A stretch of 64,000 bases of DNA from Cordia subcordata (lineage: Eukaryota > Streptophyta > Magnoliopsida > Boraginales > Cordiaceae): positions 4,960,001 through 5,024,000 of the forward strand of contig JAPTOF010000017.1 of NCBI GenBank assembly GCA_028554755.1, given 5' to 3'. Under the pieces are notes generated by a model. The model was not told the DNA's origin. It worked only from the letters and a program-made list of their open reading frames with translations, and searched no databases. Made by a program: the position numbers and the translations under genes. Each line of letters starts with the position of its first letter. The stretch's first letter is position 1. Positions 57,195 to 64,000 of this stretch are shown here, piece by piece.

Positions 57195-57560
57195 CAATAA
57201 AGAAAGAAGCTTAATGGTCCAAGTGATTAGGCCTTAAAGGCAGATTCGTAATTGTCAATAGTGGATGTTTGTGTCAGGTTAGCTAGACTGCCCAATAAGT
57301 GCCCAAACTTTGATAGATCAACTTCAAGGGCACGAGTGAAATGGTCTTACATGGTGAGTTGATGATTTTGATCGATCCATTGGACTTATGCTAAAGCACG
57401 ACTATCTATATAGAAAGAGAACATTAAAAGTTGTTGGTCATTTGGAATTTGGTAAAATTCGAAGAAACGCTCGACTTTGTAGATGCTTGACTTTATAGAT
57501 CCAACCTATTATGGTTATCATCATTGCAGGGGAAAAATTTAACATGCATACAGATGGTGG
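57195..57560 (-). pseudogene. Ty3/gypsy gag relic
   Basis: With frameshifts the minus strand reads 'GWIYKVKHLQ', 'VERFFEFYQIPNDQQLLMF', 'SFYIDSRALA', a stop, 'VQWIDQN' and 'FTRALEVDLSKFG', the typical retrotransposon gag capsid region of gypsy elements. No LTR or pol was found with it. It is unrelated in detail to the gag of the 42.8-51.6 kb element. Confidence 0.7.
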
Positions 57561-58219
57561 TGGGCTTGTAGGAGGAATTGTGGTGGTTGAGGCTGAAGAT
57601 AGCGATACTGAGATCATGGATGAATGATCTGCAAATGAGGATTTTTTAGAGCAAAAAGGAGCTGGTTTAGCTTTCCATGCAAGTAATCTTCACGACTATG
57701 TAACAAAGAGTCTCACTATGGGAATCAACACAACAGTTGTGAGTTGATGAGATAGAGCTAAGTTGTTGAAAGATTCGATCTTGGTTAGCAACAAAGGTGG
57801 AAAGTTGCTTGAAATTTTGTCGATTTCATTGAGGATAAGTACATTTGGTTGTGGTGGAAAGTCAACAAAAACACCAATAAGACAATTAACAAGAACACTA
57901 TGATGGTTTGGGAAGGAAATTTTATTGAATTAGAGAAAAATGGGTGAACATTAGACAGTTCCAAGAGAGCCACTCAAAGAAGAATAACAAGAACAAAAGA
58001 TATAACTTTGTTGCTTCACTATTCAGCGAGAGCTATTTATAGACTAGTATCTAACAACTTTTTACAGTTTAGGAGCATTAAGTGTAATCCTTGTAAATAT
58101 GTGAAGGGATGCGTTCATGATTTCCTCTTCTTGGTGCTGTTATGGTCATGTGAACTTATGTTGGTAAAGATGTAACCATGCAATTGAGGTCCTTAGCTAA
58201 TTTGTCTGTTACACAAGCA
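57561..58219. other. Intergenic, no gene recognised
   Basis: The 62-codon minus frame at 57785-57973 has a hydrophobic stretch but no family match or supporting context. Confidence 0.35.
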
Positions 58220-58224
58220 TTCCA

Positions 58225-58357
58225 TAATAATATAAAAGCTGTGACCTCCTAACTAGGGTGTTTGACATGTATTATATACTAGTGGAAATGGATACAAGAT
58301 TACAACAATACACTCTAATATGGATACAACTGAGATACAATACAATATACACTGATA
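58225..58357 (-). repeat. Copia 3' LTR (about 133 bp)
   Basis: Shares 'aaatggatacaagattacaa' and 'gggtgtttga' with 63433-63562. The adjacent inside stretch on the minus strand, 'aaattgagggagca', is a good polypurine tract. Confidence 0.85.
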
Positions 58358-58364
58358 TGCTCCC

Positions 58365-58868
58365 TCAATTTGAATAGGCAGAAGGTTGCATATAGAGATT
58401 GGTCCTCAGTTCCTGAAACTGACTAGATGGTAAGGCTTTAGTGAACAGATCCGCAAGTCGTAAACCTGTGGGAATGAACTTTACTTGGACATCACCTTGG
58501 GCCACTTTTTTCCAAATGAAATGAAAATCAATCTTAACATGCTTAGTGCAAGCATGGAGAACTGGATCAACTGAGAGACAAATGGTTGAGATGTTGTCAC
58601 AATACAACTCAACAGGAGAGGGAAGAAACACCTTGAGATCACGGAGAAGTTTGTGAATCCAATAGGTTTCAACCAAGGCATAAGGTAGTGCCCGATACTC
58701 CACTTCTGTGTTTGAGCGAGAGACTGTAGGTTGTTTCTTCAATTGCCACGCCAATAGAGAGAAACCTAGAAAAATGGCAAAGCCCGTAGTCGAGCGATGA
58801 CTATCAAGACAACTAGCCCAATCTGCATTTGCATAAGCTATAAGTGAGGGATTAGTAGTAGCATGCAA
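58365..58868 (-). pseudogene. Copia RNase H
   Basis: Open for 167 codons: 'AYANADWASCLDSHRSTTGF', 'SRSNTEVEYRALPYALVE', 'LYCDNISTICLS', 'HVKIDFHFI' and 'DLFTKALPSSQFQELR', with the catalytic acids (AD, E, CDN) in place. Upstream stops separate it from RT. Confidence 0.9.
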
Positions 58869-58922
58869 GACAAGTCCTTGATTTATAGTACCTTTGACAA
58901 ACCGGAATATGCGATTAACTGC

Positions 58923-59900
58923 TTACAAATGAATAGTGCATGGAGCATGCATGAACTGACTCACTAAATTAACTGCATAAGCCAAATCAGGATGAGTCAA
59001 AGTGAGATATTGTAAGCCCCTAACCATAATTCTATATTCGATAGAGTCTTCTAGTAATTCACTATTATATAGACAAGGAGGTGTTTTTAATGGTAGAGGT
59101 GTTTTGACAGGTTTGGCCTCATGCATAGAAAATTTGTGTAAAAGATTAGAAGCATATTTAGTTTGAAAAGAGACAGCAACTTATCTTGATGATGAACTTG
59201 AATGCCAAGGAAATAGTGAAGACAACCGAGATCTTTCATACCAAATACAGAACTCAAGATGGAAATGAATTCAAACACACGAGAGGGTAAACTGCTTGTC
59301 AGAACAATGTCATCAACATATAAAAGAAGAACAAGCATCCTTTTAGGAGTATTATAGACAAACATAGATGTATCAACGGAGCTGCAATAAAACCCATGTG
59401 ATAGCAAAAATGAGCTAAAGCGATGAAACCATGCATTGGGAGCCTGTTTGAGGCCATGCAAAGCTTTTTGAAGTTTACACGCATGAGTGGACTATTAGGG
59501 ATCAACAAATCTAGGAGACTATCTCATGTAAACTTTTTCTTGAAGAAAACCATGCAAAAAGGCATTTTTGACATCAAGTTGTCGAATAACCCATAACCTA
59601 GAGATAGCAACATTAAGACAGTGCCGATTGTAGTGGGTTTGACAATAAGACTAAAAGTTTCAGAGTAATCAATACCTGCTTATTTATGGAAGTCTTGAGC
59701 CACCAATTGTGCTTTGTTTCGTTTCACAGAGCTATCAGAGTTATACTTAATTATGTAAATTCATTTACAATCAACTAAATTCTTAGTTGGATCCGGTGGA
59801 ACAAGTACCCAGGTGTAATTTTCGATAAGAGTATTGAATTCTTTTGCCATTGCCTTACGGCATTCTGTATGACGTGCAACGATAATGAAAGTAATGGGTT
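58923..59900 (-). pseudogene. Copia reverse transcriptase
   Basis: Pieces in several frames: 'MAKEFNTLIENYTWVLVP', 'LHGLKQAPNAWF', the catalytic 'LLLYVDDIVLTSS', 'FGMKDLGCLHYFLGIQVH', 'IMVRGLQYLTLTHPDLAYAV'. The YVDD box is intact; at least three frame breaks disrupt the domain. Confidence 0.88.
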
Positions 59901-60359
59901 CATTAAGAGGAGTCTATGTAGTTAAGGAGAGAAGTTATTCAGGTTTATGAATGCTAGACTTGGCTTGAATTTACATGGGATGACCATTATGGGAAGGGGT
60001 GTGGGAGACTCCATTATGGGAAGGGGTGTGGGAGGCTGGCGAGGGTGAAGGAGACTCAAGTGGAATGGATAACGCCTCAGACATTACAGAAAAAGGGGGA
60101 TCAGTCATAACAGTAGGGGGAATGCGATCTGAGAAGGGCGGGGGAGAGAGTGACGACAGAGACAGGGACGGACTAGACTGCTGGCTTATGGGGAATGCGA
60201 GCACACACTTAGCTACAGGTGAGGATATAGTGACTGCCCTATTAAGTAAGGGAGTAGCAGTAAACAGTGTGGGAGATGCTACAGGGACAGACGCCTGGGA
60301 ACTCACAAGTTTGGGATAGGGAAAGGCGTGTTCATCAAAATGGACATGCCTACTCACAT

Positions 60360-61260
60360 AGACATAGCCAGTTTGAGGGTCTAGACATCGATAGCCTTTG
60401 TACCCATCACCATACCCTAAGGAAACATAAGAGACGAATCAGGGATCCAGTTTATGAGTAGTACAAGCTATAAGATTAGGAAAGTAAGCACACCTAAAGT
60501 ATTGCATAAAATCAAAGTTAGGAAGTTTGTAAAAGAGCAATTTAAAAGGAGATTTGAAGTGCAAAGTGGGAGAAGGAAGGGGATTGATTGCATAAATAGT
60601 CGTGTATGTAGTATCTAACCAAAAACTCTGAGGCATGTAAGCATGGATGAGAAATGTGCGTGTGATTTCAGTAATATGTTGTTGCTTACACTCAGCAATA
60701 ACATTTTGCTAAGGCGTTTCTGGACACGATTTTTTAAATATAATACCATGTTGACAAAAAAATCATGAAACAATTCGTTATCAAATTCACCACCTCCATC
60801 ACTTTGAAACTGTTTAATTTTAAGATTAAGCAAAATTTCAACTTGAGTTTTAAAATTAAACAGTTTCAGAGGTGGTGAATTTGATAATTAATTGTTTCAT
60901 GATTTTTTAAGATTCAGCAAATTTTCAACTTGAGTTTTAAAATTTTTGAAGTGTCCCAACACTTCACTTTTGCTCATCATGGGAAAAATTCAAGTAAAAC
61001 ATAAGAAATCATTAATGAATACAACATAATATTTAAAACCTAAATTTGATGGAACTGGCGAGGTCTAAACATTAGAATGAATTAATTCCAAAGATAAAGT
61101 CACACATTTCTTATGTAAAGAAAATGGAAATCTAGTGTTTTTGCCTAACTGATAGTTCGTACATGCACTAAAAAATCATACGAACAATGAATGAGTTTCT
61201 TAGACTTTAAATAAGACAATAACTACGAATTCAAATGCGCTAAGTGATGATGCCATACTT
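60360..61260 (-). pseudogene. Copia integrase, broken
   Basis: 'IKQFQSDGGGEFDN' (core catalytic D region) is seen near 60770-60830, and 'TYTTIYAINPLPSPTLHFKS' with 'YFRCAYFPNL' near 60480-60600. The N-terminal half is interrupted at 60757-60912 by an inverted duplication of integrase sequence and by many stops. Confidence 0.75.
60757..60912. repeat. Foldback duplication inside the copia integrase
   Basis: 60763-60820 ('atcatgaaacaatt...caccacctcc...actgtttaatttt') is repeated as its reverse complement at 60850-60905 ('aaaattaaacagtttcag...aggtggtgaatttga...tgtttcatgat'), with a short loop. Part of 'aatttcaacttgagttttaa' is also duplicated directly at 60910-60945. Confidence 0.85.
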
Positions 61261-61266
61261 CACCAC

Positions 61267-61600
61267 CTATTTTACGAGCAACCAAAGCATGCAATGAAAA
61301 GGAGACACTGGTAGCTGGAAGTGGGTATAGATTATTGTTGCTGATTGAATGGAAAAGACGACTGCCCATTGTTTGATCCTTACGAGAGAAAGAACGAGAG
61401 TCAAATTCAGCACGACAGTTATTATCAGCACAAAATTGCTAAATAGATAACAGGTTGTGCGAGAGTTGAGGCATATAGAGAACATTCTTGAGAATAAGCG
61501 AGCAGGGAGAAGTACGAAGGTGTGCAACGCCAACATGTTTAATGGGTAAATAAGTACCATTTCCAACCAAGATTGTACACGAACCATAATATGGAGAAAG
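61267..61600 (-). pseudogene. Copia protease-side segment
   Basis: Reads 'VGNGTYLPIKHVGVAHL' and 'LILKNVLYMPQLSHNLLSI', the conserved segment following the protease. The catalytic region lies upstream, beyond the SINE (about 61900), as 'WYPDFTAYAHV', where relatives have a D-S-G type triad; the Ser and Gly are lost. Confidence 0.8.
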
Positions 61601-61610
61601 AGAAGAAAGT

Positions 61611-61862
61611 GCCCCCAGGGGCATAGGTGAGTTGGTAAGTGGCCAGGTGATTAGGGTGGAGACACTCTGACAACGCGGGATCGAGTCCGTGTGGCGGCAG
61701 TACTCCGCTGAAATATTGCGGGGCTGTTGCTGGATTTCCACGCCCGTTGGTCCTCTCCCTGGTCGGGCTGCCACTCACGCACATCCCTCGATTTACCTCC
61801 CGCCTGGTTAAGGGGCCTCTGGCCAGGTGAGAAAGGGGTTCTCCTTTGACTAACCCTTTTAA
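61611..61862 (+). mobile_element. tRNA-derived SINE, family 1, copy 3 (inserted in copia)
   Basis: Full-length-looking 252-bp copy on the plus strand. A-box-like 'taggtgagttggtaagtgg' at 61624-61642 and B-box-like GGATCGAGTCC at 61678-61688 mark an internal Pol III promoter; the 3' end is 'taacccttttaag' with an oligo-T terminator-like end. GAGAAAGAGAAGAAAGT flanks both sides (61594-61610, 61863-61879), a perfect 17-bp target duplication. It splits the copia protease region. Confidence 0.92.
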
Positions 61863-62337
61863 GAGAAAGAGAAGAAAGTATACCTGCATATGGCATCACG
61901 TGAGCATATGCAGTGAAATCTGGATACCACAAGGCTTCATTGGCTTTACCAACGAACACAGTAGCAGAGGATTTTGCTAAATCAAAAGCAATAAAGGCAT
62001 GGTTGAAGTGATGAGGATAGTGCGTAGCAACATAACCAGCATTGTTATACAGTTGACATAAAAACTGAGAGGAGTAAAGGGTAGGACCAAGCAAACCTTC
62101 ATTGGGGGATGGTGAAAAACTGTTTGAATAAATAGAATTAGAGTTAGAGTTGAAATAGAAAATACCCATTTGAGACTGTCCATGAGGGCTAGGCATAGGT
62201 GCTGGAGGAGCTGATGCCATAGATACGGTAGGGGTGGCACGACCACCACCATGATCACCTGAGTTGCCACGATCACGACCATGATTATTACGCCTAGACT
62301 GATTTCCTTTTCCCGAACTTGATGTTTGAGAGGCCGA

Positions 62338-63222
62338 CTATTGCGAGATAGCAGAGTATGCCCGAAAGGGGGACGGCATTGGTGGCTGGGATGCAAGCTT
62401 GAGATGAACTTCATAAGCAATCAATTTTCTATAAACCAGATTCCATATTAAGTGTTTACCAGAATTAATCAATGTGGTCATGAACGTGCTATATTCAGCT
62501 GGTAAACCATGGAGTGCTATAGTGATCAAGTCATCATTAGAGAGTGGTTTTTGAACATCAAATAAAGCATCGACAATGACTTTGAGTTCACACAAATATG
62601 CCTTCATACTCTTAGAATTCTTTTTCAGACCATATAGTTGTAAACGAAGAGCATGAGCATTAGCTTTAAGAGTGTCAAAGTACCTTTCTTCCAGTTGACA
62701 CCATATGTCTCGGCTGGTGGTGAGATGATATATGTCTTGGACAATCTCGTTGGTGAAAGTCGCATTCAACCATGTACTTACCAAACTATCCAGTCTCAAC
62801 CAATGGATGCGATTAACAAAGTCGCGGTCGGGCCAGGGAAGTGAGCCATCAACAATGCTAAACACACCATAGGTAAAGAGAACCAGTTCTATTTGGAACC
62901 TCCATAGACGATAGTTCGAACCGTCGAATTTAATGGTGACTAACGTTGCAATATTGAGATGGCTCAAGGACGGGGGTTGCAACGAGGGGAGAGTCGCAGC
63001 GAAAGGGTTGTTGGTTATTGTCGTGGATGGTACTGGCATAGGGATATGGCCTATGGGGCACGTCCGTGGTGGACGATGCAGCAACTGAGAGAGGGAAAGA
63101 GACGGCGGAAGCAGACGCCGAAAGAAGAGAAGCGGTGATGGTGCGACTGGCAAAGTTGTCTGGTTAAGAGGTGTTATTAGTAATGCCTCTGACATGAAAG
63201 ACGCAGCTGGTAGTGCCGCCAT
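62338..63222 (-). pseudogene. Copia gag (UBN2 type), open 294 codons
   Basis: Starts MAALPAASFMSEALL and contains 'TIKFDGSNYRLWRFQIELV', 'YHLTTSRDIWCQLEERYF' and 'SNDDLITIALHGLPAEYSTF', a complete gag/UBN2-type region. An in-frame TAG follows SQ, after which the same frame continues with a Gly/Arg-rich stretch ('GKGNQSRRNNHGRDRG') toward the protease. No CCHC knuckle is visible. The gag itself has no other break. Confidence 0.88.
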
Positions 63223-63432
63223 GAGCAGTGGGGTGAGGTATGCTTAGCGAGGAAGATGAAGCAGAGAGGACACTAGAGGAAGAAGTAACACTGGATGATA
63301 TCAGTTGGTCGAACGTAGACCTGGAAAGGGGGCTGTTGCGGCGTTGCTGCTGCTTATAGAAGGGTTATATTTAGTAAGTTAGGGTAGGAAAAATTTGAGA
63401 GAGAGGATCGTTACATTGGTCTTGTGATACCT
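63223..63432 (-). other. Copia 5' leader
   Basis: Region between the 5' LTR and the gag start. Next to the LTR the minus strand has 'aggtatcacaagaccaatg', a partial match to the usual initiator-tRNA primer site. Confidence 0.5.
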
Positions 63433-63562
63433 TAATAATATGAAAGTTGTGACCCCCCAACTGGGGTGTTTGATATGTGTATACTAATGTAAATGGATAC
63501 AAGATTACAACAATGCTCTTTAATATGAATACAACTAAAATACAATACAATGTTCGCTAATA
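63433..63562 (-). repeat. Copia 5' LTR (about 130 bp)
   Basis: Matches 58225-58357 over its length. Starts TAATAATAT and ends CTAATA on the plus strand, then TTCCA. Confidence 0.85.
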
Positions 63563-63567
63563 TTCCA

Positions 63568-64000
63568 GACTCGTATGGTAGGCACATAACTGAAGAAAAG
63601 GTTATCTTTCGATTTCATCTCTCCATGTCAAGAAACAGAATTGGCGCACGTAACAACTCCCCAAGAAAGTAAGCATTGTTAAGGCATACAAGCCAAAGGC
63701 AAAACCTATGCTTCGGAATGAGAATTTTATTCCAAAAAATATCACTCCAAGGAGCTTTAGGGTGCGTTTAGTTTGTCTATTTTCTGTTTTTAATTTTATG
63801 AAAAATTAAAATTAAAATAGAAAATTCATTTGGTTAACTATTTTTATTTTTCATTTTCAAAAAATAAAAAATAGTTTTCTAAGAAAACAGGACATGTAAT
63901 CTCTGTAGAGGATGAATTCTACAATCACGTACAAGGTTGACTGGGGCTCCGATAACCTGTAAGACCAAAAGAAAAGGTGAGCGACGTAACCCTTGACACC
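63568..64000. other. Intergenic, no gene recognised; possible MITE edge
   Basis: 63762-63895 begins 'gggtgcgtttagtttgtcta' followed by a palindromic A/T field, like the MITE-type ends elsewhere; its right end is not clear. No coding region. Confidence 0.35.

Larger units (their letters stand above)
58225..63562 (-). mobile_element. Ty1/copia element with very short LTRs, 5.3 kb, 5-bp TSD
   Basis: LTR-like direct repeats of about 130 bp bound a minus-strand copia coding region in the order gag, protease, integrase, RT, RNase H. TTCCA lies directly outside both ends (58220-58224 and 63563-63567), a perfect 5-bp target duplication. On either strand the LTRs begin TA and end TA instead of TG...CA. 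The polyprotein is broken by stops, frameshifts, an inverted duplication in integrase and a SINE insertion. Confidence 0.88.

Noticed and set aside
61624..61688. tRNA-like A and B boxes as a possible tRNA gene
   Set aside because: No cloverleaf or acceptor stem could be drawn; the sequence is part of a 252-bp SINE with target duplications.
61439..61889. Minus-strand frames of 111 and 116 codons with Arg/Gly-rich sequence
   Set aside because: They run through the SINE; the same sequence appears in frames over the other two SINE copies (33442-33656, 40374-40694).

Overview
This window looks like nuclear DNA from a flowering plant, most likely a eudicot. It is AT-rich, has few intact genes, and is full of plant-type LTR retrotransposons, LINE remnants, tRNA-derived SINEs, Helitrons, MITEs and long TA/TTA microsatellites. 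I see no bacterial, organellar or CRISPR signals and no intact tRNA or rRNA gene. The species cannot be fixed from the sequence.

Only three genes look intact. All three are intronless F-box proteins with an F-box-associated (FBA, CPR1/CPR30-like) C-terminal domain: gene A (7562-8683, +), gene B (14622-15791, -) and gene C (37971-39266, +). A and B are close paralogues at the ends of a large inverted duplication (about 7535-9480 against 13530-15815) that also carries their 3' flanks and a LINE tail. A third, 5'-truncated pseudogene copy D (9896-10298) lies between them in the orientation of A. Gene C is a more distant member. By family knowledge these proteins would be substrate receptors of SCF ubiquitin ligases.

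Layout: 1-2.2 kb, nothing recognised; 2.2-4.9 kb, two TIR elements, one with a MITE nested in it; 5.0-7.0 kb, a LINE relic; 7.5-15.8 kb, the F-box cluster; 16-19.1 kb, a duplicated segment split by a LINE tail, then a tandem array; 19.2-20.8 kb, a broken FAR1-type gene joined to a copia fragment; 20.9-26.3 kb, two related Helitrons and a Mutator-like element filled with a G-rich minisatellite; 26.3-37.8 kb, MITEs, SINEs, tandem repeats, a foldback element sitting in a TA microsatellite and a CACTA-like repeat field; 38-39.3 kb, gene C; 40.4 kb, a SINE; 41.4-41.9 kb, MITEs; 42.8-51.6 kb, a chromodomain-bearing Ty3/gypsy element with both LTRs (minus strand, degenerate); 51.6-54.9 kb, an internally deleted copia element; 55-58 kb, a LINE tail, a tandem array and a gypsy gag relic; 58.2-63.6 kb, a copia element with very short LTRs, a perfect 5-bp target duplication and a SINE inserted in it.

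I found no new multi-gene biological system. The points most worth following are the inverted F-box duplication with a remodelled C-terminus in gene B, the short-LTR copia with TA...TA ends, the three SINE copies with perfect target duplications, the Helitron pair, and the clustering of premature stops at tryptophan codons in the gypsy element.
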